A stretch of DNA of 64,000 nt from Ustulina deusta (Eukaryota; Ascomycota; Sordariomycetes; Xylariales; Xylariaceae). Each line of letters starts with the position of its first letter. Positions within the stretch are counted from its first letter, which is position 1. Shown here in pieces: positions 25,901 through 36,248 of this stretch. The stretch is taken from contig JAJNNX010000074.1 in assembly GCA_023159155.1 (NCBI GenBank), positions 124,001 to 188,000 on the forward strand, read 5' to 3'. The notes beneath the pieces are model-generated. The model worked only from the letters and a program-made list of their open reading frames with translations. It was not told where the DNA came from and made no database searches. A program made the position numbers and the translations under genes.

Positions 25901-25941
25901 GCCAAGCCATTAGCGCCGGTCAAGTTCTAATCGAGGAATGC
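25901..25941 (-). repeat. Right terminal inverted repeat
   Basis: It is the perfect inverted partner of 22808-22848. The element ends two bases further on, before the flanking TA at 25944-25945. Confidence 0.9.
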
Positions 25942-25945
25942 AGTA

Positions 25946-28472
25946 CTGCTAGGATAGCACAGCTGCACACTTGATACAAAGCAATCTGCTTTGCACTGCC
26001 TGTCGGAGCAAACAATTACATACACTAGAGACTTAAGATACCAGCTTCACAAACGGTACCCAGCAAGTCGTCACGCTGCCACACCGATGTCCGATCGAGG
26101 AACGCGACTAAAATGCTGGTGAAGCCTAATCTTCATCCATGCCTGACGGCGGCATATGGCTATAAATAAAAACATGGATGAACTTTACATGTCGATAGCT
26201 GCGAGCAGACAGACAGTGTTTGTCTTCCAGGTCTGTGCCGTCCGCGACACTACATTACCTCAGTACAGCTCTACAATAAAGCACCCGACAGTGGCGTGTT
26301 GGCGGCTTAAGGGTCTGTCAGCGGTTGCTTGGCATGATCTCCAGACCATTGGCACGATAGTCGACGCATTGGTGAAAGTGAAAGAGACTCCAGGGAGATC
26401 CCGGTGCATCCGTAGTATACTAGAAACGGGTGGTCTATGAGCTGGTCATAAGATGCATCGGAAAAGCTAACGTAACCTGATAGAATTATTTATCCTATCT
26501 GTACTCCTATACAGCGTACCAAGTCGATAACAGCTATCCAAAATCAAAACTCGGTAGAAAGACGACCAATAGGCATCTAGTCGTTGGGAAAGCCCAAATG
26601 TAGATTAGGCGGGACGCCGACCATATTTTTATAGCCGAGGCAAATCGGAAGTTCATCTTGTAAGAGAAGGAACCTTTACCAATATCTGACTGAAACTGCT
26701 TCTCAGACAACCTCAAAGCCTTCTCCAAATTTCTCCAACTCAGTCCCCTGTTTCGGTGTGGTCGGTGTCTACTATACTGTACTGCCGCTATACTTGGCGA
26801 ACCAAGAAGCCTTCGACCGCCAAGGTCACGACAATTCGAGGTTCGCCTCGGTATTTACCGGTTGCAGTATTACGGAATGGCGACAGGCATGCCAAAGTGT
26901 TAGCGCACTCTCGCCTAGCCCATAAGGAATCGATCAACCCAGCGGACGGAGAGTTCAAATCCTCGCAGGTCAGGTGAACCATTTTCGACAGGGAATCCCT
27001 CAAAGCCATGCTCATCATCCACCCGCCGTCCATGTCACACAAAATACAGTATGACAGCAGGGCAATGGCAGCTGATACATGGTGCGAGTCCGCAGGGAAT
27101 CTCGAAGGATATTCAAGTTTTTTTTCAGGGCGTGCCTGGGGCTTCTCCTCCTTGCCACTGCGTCAAGTGCAGGCTGTGAGTCCAAATCTCTGCTTCATTA
27201 CAAGACTTCATTGCCAGTCACCAGGACATTCTAGAATATTATACTTTCTATGGAATTGAAAAATGAAAACGTCGCCGGTCTCGACAAAAGATGGTAAAGA
27301 TTACTGTCTTCCCTCGCCACCCCGACATATTCCAGCTTTCATGGCAAGGTTTTCGGTTACTCAAAGCATTAAAGATAGCTGCAAATTCGATTCCCCTATA
27401 TCCAAGGGTGGCTCCTAGTCGCTTACGCTTAGATGCCTACACTAGGTATCATGACAACCTGTATCCCTGCTACCCCAGACTTCGTGGACACCAATTCACA
27501 GAAGCCCACTAGGTTAGTCTATCCAACCTTGAAAGGGTTAGCAAGTGGCGGGATGCCAATTCAAGGTGTGCGGATTAGGTACTCCAGCACCGGGTTGCCC
27601 CTCGGCCGTGAACTGTTTTAGGATGCCCATTTTCCATGCAGGCTGGACTTCGTCCATCTAGCCAATCATGATTCCGGTAGGTCTACCAATCGTTACCGCC
27701 AATCTGCTACATATATCTCAAGAGTTCCTGCAGCCCTGGACGGGCGATATGATGGGGCGTTGAAAATAGCCAGACATACCGAAATGATGACGTTATCGCA
27801 AGACCAAGCTCATGTCCGTGGGTTCCCATGGTCCCGTGATAGATCTGCGTCTCACGCTCCTTCAGCCAAGGGCTTACCATGCCGATATGCGATGCTCAAC
27901 GTCTAGGTACGAATTCTCAGCTCTTCACCACCTAGCGTTTACCAGGCACCTGGTCCCCGTAGAGCACGGACCGTTTCACGATGATTCGGATGCATACCAA
28001 GCTCGCCAAACAGCAACTCTAGTGTATGAACATCCTACATGTCTACACTATCCCCGCTTCGCAAATAGGCAGAAGCCTAACGCACAAGCCCTATGCCCCG
28101 ATCCACTGATAGAAGATCCTCAATGTGAGACCGAAAAACCTCGTAAAAGAGGTATGTACGGAAAATATCCTCTTTGTTTCTGCAGCGCGTCCAGAACCTC
28201 TGATCGGCGAACTCCAGGTTACCGATATACGATAGACAGGGCAGTAATACAGGGGGAGGGTGTGGGTGGAAGATGTTGCGACATATGAGCCTGCGTTTGC
28301 TCCTATCCAATATGTGCAGACGTGGTAATCGTCGTTGCACCTATGTGACGCACGTTGTCTCCAGAGTTTTTGCTGTGCTCCTACCTATGTAATGTGTTCG
28401 GGCCATTATTCTTCTTCGGGATGCGGGAATCGGGAAGCAGACTGCGTGCCATTGCAGCGCGGAACATGTCGG
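25946..28472. other. Gene-free stretch between the DNA transposon and the orphan exon
   Basis: It has normal GC content but no supportable gene. A 12-base match to the transposon end (ATCGAGGAAxGC) at about 26093-26104, followed shortly by TA, may be a remnant of a related end. The other frames are short and overlap on opposite strands. Confidence 0.5.
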
Positions 28473-28790
28473 TCAAGCCAACCCAACAAAGAAGTCGCAG
28501 TTTGTCGTCATAGCATGCTCTTCGGGTTGCAGCGTAATTCTGACCTCGCCCTCCCGCATAAACCCCAGGTCCAGTTGCTCGCCAAAGATCATTGACCCTT
28601 GCGCGGCAGCCAAGGATTTCTCCAATCTCATTGGTGAAGCCCCTGCCGTGTCCAGAAGGAGTCCTCGAATCTTGTTAGCAAAGTAGTATCTATACACCAT
28701 CCTCGATGCCCCAGAGACAAGCCGTCCAGCCGCATTCAACTCCTCTCGCAGCACTAGCCAGGGATACCGAACCCCAAAATGGTGAATTAG
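28473..28790 (-). CDS. Orphan exon-like open frame, unknown function
   Basis: On the minus strand an acceptor-like CATAG (28795-28791) is followed by 105 open codons ending in TGA at 28473. The residue mix looks protein-like (FGVRYPWLVLREELNAAG near the start, then a basic, aromatic segment RMVYRYYFANKIRG). Upstream of the acceptor-like site an in-frame TAG blocks extension, so if real this is a terminal exon whose 5' exons I could not find, or a gene fragment. I recognise no domain. Confidence 0.3.
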   Translation of the reverse strand, partial: LIHHFGVRYPWLVLREELNAAGRLVSGASRMVYRYYFANKIRGLLLDTAGASPMRLEKSLAAAQGSMIFGEQLDLGFMREGEVRITLQPEEHAMTTNCDFFVGLA

Positions 28791-30690
28791 CTATGTAAAT
28801 ATGTATATGTATGTATCCTATAGAATATGCGATCTCCTACACCTCAGCCTACAACAGCCGGATACCACCATCCCTGCGCCCAAAGCTATACCACGAAATG
28901 TTGCGAGTCGTGAACCATTAACGCTACCATCTAGATACTACTACGAATAACATGAAGGTGAGCCCCAGAAACTCGTTATAGTAGCAGCATTCCGTACTGC
29001 AGTGCACTAGCCTGAAAGACCCTGCTTCCCGATCGGCACCACAGCAACTTTTTGTGACCTTCTTTCGGCCACCTGCAGGATAGATCGTAGGAAACCCCCC
29101 CACTCACACTCTTTATAGACACTTCAACAGCGTGCCAGCTGCATGATTAACTTCTTCAACCATGGAGTCTGTGGTCTAATAACCGCTGGAACCGTGGAAC
29201 GTCCCTATCTCAACGGACTTAACGAACATCGAGCCGGGCTAATTCAAACATGTCCTCAGAACCCCCCTTTCAAGTCCATCTCAACTATGCAGTAAACCGA
29301 CGATGACCAAATGGTTCTAATTCGATATGTCATATCAGCCGCCTCATGAAGAATGGAAACAGGAAAGAGAGCATGTCTTTCAATCTCCAGCGACGGATTT
29401 CCAAGCGAGCCCGAAAACATGTTTTCCAATCGATCCGCCGGTGGAGGACATATGGGTGGGTAGGTATATATGTAGTATCGTGGACCCGCACAATTCAAAA
29501 GCCGACCTTCGCCGCCTGTAGATCTATCTATCTTGCTCCGCCGGTGAGTTAGCCGCCACTCGTCGGAACCCTAGTCCTCAGTGGATGGATGCCCAGATGT
29601 TGGGCTCATATCATCGGCCCGTCTCTCGGCAGTAGTTATAGCGAGAATAGCCGCATCTACACGAATATATACGACTTACTATAGATAGATAGTAGATATA
29701 TGTAGTTATTCTCTCACCAATTAATGACAAACTACCCGTATCCACCGTATCGATGTTGGGGGGTTCTCCCAAGGGAGGGGGGGGTCCAGAAAGATGATGA
29801 GAATTTTGTTACTACTTCTTAGTTGTCAAGACGGTAGATTAATCTCTAGCGTCGACGGAAGAACACTACTTCGTGAGCCAAGAGGGCATGGGCGGAAAAA
29901 AAAAAAAAAAAAACTCTTCTTCATGCACAGATGCGTTGCTTTTCGCCGGCGGAATTTTTCCAGAATAATGCGCGATGACGCCTCCCCTTACAGATTTCGG
30001 AATATCCCGCGGCGTATGCGCCTGGGTTGGGCGTTGATTTTCTGAGATCTTCGCGCCGAGTCGTCATAGGCTTTGGTGTGATTGCGTCTTACGACGGCTT
30101 TTAGACAAATTGCCTGCCTGCACTGCATATGGCGGACTCGCGCAACGAGATGGCCCTGGTAGATTTCGTGACAGATATTAAGAATAGAAGCCGATGATAT
30201 CATATTATTTTACTACCACTAATTTTGGGCCAGGTGGCGCAAGTAGATGATGAATCGAGGCTGGAAAAATGGATTATATGTTTCCTATTAAACATACATC
30301 GAGTAAACGTTTCCTCACTCATTATCAACTACACATTACCTAATTATTATCCCTTAACAACAGATTCCTAGAAAGGGGTGAATCTCGATATGCTGTATCC
30401 ATATAATCAAAACCGTGGCAATGTCTGTCGCTCTCAATCAAATCCCCCCAGGACTTTCTTCGCCTAAGTTTTCCGCCTTCGCTGCCGATTTTGCAGGCGT
30501 ACTAGGACAAGACAAGCTCCCTCGCCGTTCCCCGTTGATCAGAGTGAGATTCTACTCACGAAAGACCTTCTTTAAGCTCCTCCGAGGTCTTTTCCCATGC
30601 ATACAGTCTGGCTTCAGTTGCCCGGCTTGCGAGCGGCCCGGTGAACAGCCAACCCTCGATCCAACTATCTGAATCCTAAACCCCCATCTG
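28791..30690. other. Gene-free stretch
   Basis: No supportable gene is present. An 18-base A run lies at 29896-29913. A frame from an ATG at 30421 (83 codons, ending at 30672, with a CPAC motif) converges on the small cysteine-rich gene but has no recognisable family, so I do not call it. Confidence 0.5.
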
Positions 30691-31128
30691 CTAGATCCAA
30701 CACTCGGCAAGACAAGAACATTTGATGGTCTGTTCGACTTCGGCGGATGAGCTCGCGAGCCTCAGCGCCTCGGCCACGCAGTCTGGCTGAGGTCCGGCTG
30801 TCTTGACTACGCGAAAGTTGATATGGATGTTGGGTAGGTTTTCGTAGGTTTGCGTGCAGGTGTAATTGTCGAGTAGGGTGTTGCATTGTGTTTGGATAAT
30901 GCCTGAGACCCCGGCCGTGCAATTGCTTGCAGACTCGTCGTTACCCCAGCCGGCCATCTCGATCGTGTACTGGTTGAAAACTTTCCCGCCATCCACATAC
31001 CCGTAGAAATCGCAGGTACTGGCATCAAAGCGGCGGGATAAGGTAGGTCGTCGGGTTAACGGTAAGAAGGGTGCGCTTTGGACTGTTCTGAATATGGCGA
31101 TGGAGGCTGTAAGGGTATCTAGACGCAT
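30691..31128 (-). CDS. Small cysteine-rich, probably secreted protein (effector-like candidate)
   Basis: A single-exon frame of 145 residues starts at the ATG at 31128. It has eight cysteines (39, 70, 82, 91, 117, 137, 139 and 143), enough for four disulfides, with a C-x-C-x3-C cluster at the extreme C-terminus. Two N-glycosylation sequons are present (Asn69-Cys-Thr, Asn88-Tyr-Thr). The N-terminus is modestly hydrophobic (residues 6-13), but Arg14 interrupts the core, so the signal peptide is weak. Dibasic pairs at 26-27 and 32-33, just before the first cysteine, resemble Kex2 processing sites. The frame stays open further upstream, so a longer N-terminus or an unseen intron is possible. I recognise no family. 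It lies alone in the gene-poor island between two degraded transposable elements. Confidence 0.5.
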   Translation of the reverse strand: MRLDTLTASIAIFRTVQSAPFLPLTRRPTLSRRFDASTCDFYGYVDGGKVFNQYTIEMAGWGNDESASNCTAGVSGIIQTQCNTLLDNYTCTQTYENLPNIHINFRVVKTAGPQPDCVAEALRLASSSAEVEQTIKCSCLAECWI

Positions 31129-33854
31129 GTCTTCGATGTAGGAGATGCTAATAATTGGATATCCAACTCGAAATGAAGCTTCCTGTGTAGATTTAATATT
31201 TCCTATGGTCATGTTGAGCATAGAATGGAGATAGACTGGGCCGCCCAGTAGTTCAGGGGGCGAGTCATGCATACTTCCTCGTCTTCTATTAAGTCGCAGG
31301 ACACTCCTAGAGATGGCGGGCCTAAGAATAGGCCATATCACTCTAGTTCATCGAAGACGTGTGTCCCGAGGCATCCTCCCGATGGCAACCCGCTTTGGCG
31401 CCCGCATCGGATTCGATCTTCTGGTCGAGAGATGGGTGTTACTCTCCTTTTTGAACATGACTTGTCAGAAGCACATTCGTCGGACGAGTGCTTCGAAGCA
31501 GCGATCTAGCCCTCATCGACAACGAGACCCTCGTGCTATGATCGCGTTCACCAAAGATCTGGCTCTTCCCATTCAAAAGAATCAAGTCTTACCCCTTTGC
31601 CTTTTCACATACCAGATAGAAAGGCTATACTGCTCACTAATAAATAACAACATGCCAAGGACTGCTGTTGAGAACAATAGCCACAACCCTCGGGCCGTGA
31701 TCCGAAGTATTATGCAGCCAGGCGTAGGGGTTTACACCTTTTTGGATTTCAGACGGATTCATCCGACGTGTTTGAGGGTCACACAAATCTCATCCTGCAT
31801 GCTCCCATACCTACTAGAGCTGGATCGGTGTGATTCCGCGTGACAGTCACTGCTTCTAGTGTAACACCGAGTGAGATGCTCCCAATACGGTCATGACAGT
31901 GGTCGTGAGTCCGGTCAATGTCGTGAAGGAGTTGGCGACCCAAACCACCTTCACAACCCAGTCCTCGAATCATCGACATGACTGCTGACGTGATGGCGTA
32001 CTGGTTGTACCGGAACTAAGCCCCCAAGTTCAGACAACTCCTGCCGTGATTCAGCTCGCATCGCTTGAGAGAATATGACACGTGTGCGTGTGTCTCGAAA
32101 ATAAATCTCGTGCCATCGACAATCCCCAGGTCGCCCAATAATATCATGACCTCATACATATTATCTCTAATTTGGTCTTGATAATATTCTTATCACTAGT
32201 CAGCCCAAGTTATTGCTAATATTATGTTACATGTGGATTTTTTCACAACTAGCACATGTAGAAAAGTTAAGATGCTGCGAACAGTTGGTATAGTCAAGTG
32301 AGACTAGAGAGATTCTACCACCTATAATAAAAAAAAATCGAATTTCTGTCTAAAACTCTTTCGTTCTAGTATATACCACTACCTGGGTTCCAATTCGAAT
32401 GCTAGTTATATCGCTAGCATTACCATTATAAATTAGAAGGAACTTCAAGAAATATCTACATATTCTTTACCATAGTCTCATTAATAGCATGAAGGCATCT
32501 AGTCTATACAGCTCGGCAATTAGAAACAAAAGACTTATCCTCCGACATTTACACTGTAGCATCTACTCGACTTCATGATACGGGAAAGCAACATCACTCA
32601 CGCCTTGTGACATAGGAGTTTTTCAAACTTAGAACGTAATAGCAATACCTTCGGCAATGTAAAATAGCTATACTATCGGGTCTCTTAAACTCCCGACTCT
32701 TAGGGTATATGGTAAGAGCCAGACTACCTACTTGAAATTCTAAATTTGGGGCATTGTCTAGCAAGCAAGCTCGCATACGCCCGCCCCCTGGTGAGACAAA
32801 TTTAGCCAAAATTCCGAGGCTGAACCTCTCTCTCTCTCTCTCTCTCAAAAGAAAATATAAAAAGATACGGTGAGGACACAACTTATCTTTGTTTAGCATA
32901 TGATACTGGCCATTTCCATGAATTACACAGGTGATATGTTGTCGCGCACGACCCAGATTATGGCTCAACTGTTGTTAACCGGGTGTGGGCTGTATAGGGA
33001 GACATGTCAATGCATGTTGGCGGGAAATATTCGCCATAGATATATGTTAGGCTTGCTTAGTACCAGGGCCGCGAAGGCAGGTTCGTATCATTTGTGTACT
33101 TGCGCTGGCTTTGAGTCGACGTTGAGACAAGATCTGTTCGCGTACGATGACGCGTAAGTAAGACTGTCCGCAACCTACATGTTTGGCAAGCAGGCTAGAT
33201 AGACTACGTCAAAAAGCAGTTGTTTTTGTGCAGATGTTGGGTTGCACTGCAAAGAGCCTCATATCTCCAATATAAGCCGGGCGGGCTACCTACCTACCTC
33301 TATCTAGCGCTTGCACCATCTGTCAAGATGACTAAGCTCGAACTGTGAAACACAATAGTTCATTAATCTTGGCTAAATCCTAAGAGATAGAATTTAGCAG
33401 AGCAATAGTGAGTTTCACCGAGCCAAAAAAAAAAAAGTCGAAGCGTAGAACTACCTCGGAAGTCTCGGAAAGTGCTCGTAGTGAAGAAGTAGAGAGAACC
33501 TTAGTAGGGAGAAGAAAACTAAGCTAGAACAACTTGGTTTAAAAGTCATCACGCCTAGTGTCAGATAATATCAAAGTTGAGCATGTACTTGAAGGCGAGT
33601 ATTGTGCAACGATAAGTTAACAGATTCAGTTGTTCCGAGCCCATTGTCAAGGAGAGAATTATTAAAAAAAGGAGAAAAAAAAGGAGGACCACCATAGAAA
33701 GTTATATTCCATACTGGGCATCGCTAACGTAAATACCCAATCACTTAGCTATACATTTTATGCTCGTATGGTAATGCCATGTGCTCCGTTCCCATCACTA
33801 TAGTACTTATATGCAAATCGCTTGAATTTTCGACTGCCCTTGTGACACTTGAGG
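31129..33854. other. Gene-free stretch
   Basis: No supportable gene is present. A 21-base CT run lies at 32826-32846 and A-rich runs near 33426 and 33662-33682. Short frames on both strands overlap each other. Confidence 0.55.
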
Positions 33855-35979
33855 TCATGATTTAACGCTATTAGGTTTCCTGCCCAGGTCCTGTTCAGTC
33901 ATTGACAAACTCCCGGAACTAGGCGTTAAATTGTCATCGAGATTGATGCCTTCGCGGAAGAGACGGGCTACAAGCCTTGTGTTCAGGGCCTGAAGCTGTC
34001 TCACTTGCTCTGTCAAGATCTCGATTTCTTTGCGAGTGACATCCCTCTCAGCACGGGTTTTATCAAGCTCGAGGGCCAGATTCGCTTTCTCCTCGCGCTG
34101 GAGCTGCTTACGTCGGCGTTCCTCGGCCTTTCTTTCCTCGCCGGCTCGCTTGGCCTCGAGCTTGCGACGTTCCCGCTGGTATTTCTCCTCTTGCTTCGCG
34201 ATACCGCGTTCGTGTTTCTCACGTAACTTTCGTAGAGCTAACTCATCGCGTTGCGCGTCGTCGTGCTTTTTCGCAAGGGCGCGCTCCTCGGTTCGCCGCA
34301 GCTTCTCTTCCGCTTTCAGTCTTCGTTCCTCTAGCTTTCTAAGCTCTTTTTCATGATATGAAGAGCGCCCCGAATACAAGGAATCTCCACCGGCGCCGGT
34401 GCTTACGGGCACAGCCGGTTCTTCAACCTCTACCGTCTTCCCGGGTGGCTCGACGTCTCCTGTGCCATCAAGGCTGTGGAAACTGTGAATAGACGAAGAT
34501 TCGTCGGATACATCAGGTGTAGAAATCTCAGACTCGCTCTCATCCCCTCCTGGAGACCCAAGTAATCGCGAAGTTGCCGCCGAAGCTACCATGGCGAGAG
34601 CGCCGGATATCATGCCATAAACCCCACCGGGCCCTGGCGAGCGTGTGTCTTCTGCATTATCTTGTTCAGCTGCCATAGCGCTTACTTTTTTCCGAGCATC
34701 ATGAGGTGACGTTGAAATGGAGTCGGAGAAAGGCTCAGATGTTATAGGTATCGGGGCTACGCTCGGTGTTGTTTCAGCTTCGGCCGGTATGGACTCGTAA
34801 CTCTTATTGAGCAGCATCTCGAATTTCTCGGATGATATCCACTGTAAAAATTTGCCAGCATCATTCGCTATTCCCTCTGGTGTCTTTTTCTCAATGATAA
34901 AACGAGGCACACTGCCTCCAGGATCACTGCGAGTGATCATTATCCATTCAATAGTGGACTCGCTTTCTTCATGACCGTCGTGTTCGCTGCTTTTCGAGCT
35001 TCTCGACTCGTCATTCTGATCATTATCTAGGGGATTAGATATGACCGACTCCTCACCGACATCACCCGAGCTGCTTGTTGTTGAAGGTGGCGTGTCTTCG
35101 CTTGCCGCGTTAGCTGATGAAGGTATCTTGTGCGATGGGGTTTCAACTTGAATCTCGCGAATCAGCTCGACAGACTCATAGTAGCCCCGGATAAATCCTG
35201 AACGTTCGGGACATCCGGGATGGACACACGGCTTCGACACAAGCATGAAGCATCTCGGCATGCCGGGTTTATTTGGCATCGGCGTCGTTATGGCCGTGTC
35301 AGAGCTTAAACATAGGGTGACGAAGTCGCGAGGTGTAGTCGGGCCTGGAAACTGTGCCGAGAGCTGGTAGACTAGAACACTTGGTGAATCATTTTGCTTC
35401 CCCTATACGAGCGGAGCCGAGAGCGTGGCAGGCACATAGCTTACCCTGTATCTTCCCACGCCCGTCGACGGTCTGGTCGGCGACGCATTTGTCGGCGCCT
35501 AAGCCTCTGATCTTGCCGTCCCCCGGCTGTCCCTGCACCTTGAGACTCTCGGCGAACTCTCTTTCCATGCCCGTTTTCCATTTCTTGAAGCTCTGGCCGT
35601 CGTGGACGCTACGCCTCGCAAACCATGACCCTCTGCCGTCTTTCGCAGCCAACTTGTACATGTTCAACCCGAGCGGGTTGTCGCGGGGATTGAACTTGAC
35701 TTCTTTCCACTCTTTTCTCAGCTCTGCGGCCTGGTGGGCGGACTCGGCTGGCGGGCTCGGCAGGGAAGCGTCCTCAGAGGGGCTGGGTATCGAGCTGATG
35801 AGGCAATGGGCCTCGCTGAAGACGTCCGTCATGAGGACCGTCGGGTCTTCTTTAGCGAAGGATCCCCAGTCGATCGGGCCGAGCGCCTTGAACGCTTCAT
35901 GGGCACCGAGCATTTTGTTCGTGATGCGAGGGCTGGTAGGTGATGGTTGAGCCGCGTGCGTGCTCGCTGCTGAATCCAA
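33855..35979 (-). CDS. DUF3074 (START-like) domain protein with C-terminal coiled coil
   Basis: Exon 1 is 35445-35979 and exon 2 is 33855-35371, separated by a 73-bp GT-AG intron. The join restores the segment Q-VYQLSAQFPGPTTPRDFVTLCL and gives 683 residues. The N-terminal half (about 20-280) matches the fungal DUF3074 pattern, including the basic tract at the domain start and the GMPRCFMLVSKPCVHPGCP and SGFIRGYYESVELIREI segments. This domain belongs to the START/Bet v1-like fold class, which binds lipids in other families; no function is established here. A Ser/Glu-rich linker follows, then a highly charged coiled coil (about 510-650, KLEERRLKAEEKLRRTEERA-like heptads). The start codon is only 162 bp from the edge of the 13.9-kb AT-rich element, so its promoter is compressed or lies within that element. 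Confidence 0.88.
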
Positions 35980-36141
35980 ACAACTTCGTCAAACAAGCTA
36001 TCATCTCATCTCTTGCATCTGTCACGCTATACCGTCATGAGTCGCTGCGTAGATCGGCAGAGACAGCTATGGTTTCTCAAGAGTCGGCATTTAAGACGTT
36101 GGGGATATCACAAAGCTTGGTATTGTTAAACCAACGGATTC

Positions 36142-36248
36142 TGTAGATCCATACACGTGATCTTATCCATATAGCTAGTTCTAGTCCGTAGATTAATAAA
36201 TAAGGACTATTACCTTTATAATTCAAGTTTATTATTTAAAACATAACA
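36142..36248 (+). repeat. Left 107-bp long terminal repeat
   Basis: It begins TGTAGATCC and ends AACATAACA. Compared with the right copy it carries T where that copy keeps C before A at several sites (for example TATAATT against TACAATT), the RIP pattern. Confidence 0.8.

Larger units (their letters stand above)
22806..25943. mobile_element. AT-rich (RIP-degraded) DNA transposon with perfect terminal inverted repeats
   Basis: The segment 22808-22848 is the exact reverse complement of 25901-25941 (41 bp), and the element ends are CC/CT variants of the same sequence. TA dinucleotides flank both ends (22804-22805 and 25944-25945), as expected for the TA target duplication of Tc1/mariner-type elements, including Fot1/pogo. 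The total length of 3138 bp is plausible for such an element. Between the inverted repeats the DNA is extremely AT-rich, with no frame of 60 codons on either strand, so any transposase gene has been destroyed. The superfamily is inferred from the TA duplication only. Confidence 0.8.

Noticed and set aside
26089..26106. Partial match to the transposon terminal repeat outside the element
   Set aside because: Only about twelve bases match and no partner end is visible; too short to call a second element.
26880..26985. tRNA-like text (GAGTTCAAATCCTCG) suggesting a T-arm
   Set aside because: The flanking bases do not pair as a five-base T stem, and no matching acceptor stem or D and anticodon arms can be drawn.
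30421..30672. 83-codon forward frame convergent with the cysteine-rich gene
   Set aside because: It has no domain, no homologue I recognise and no splice or promoter support.
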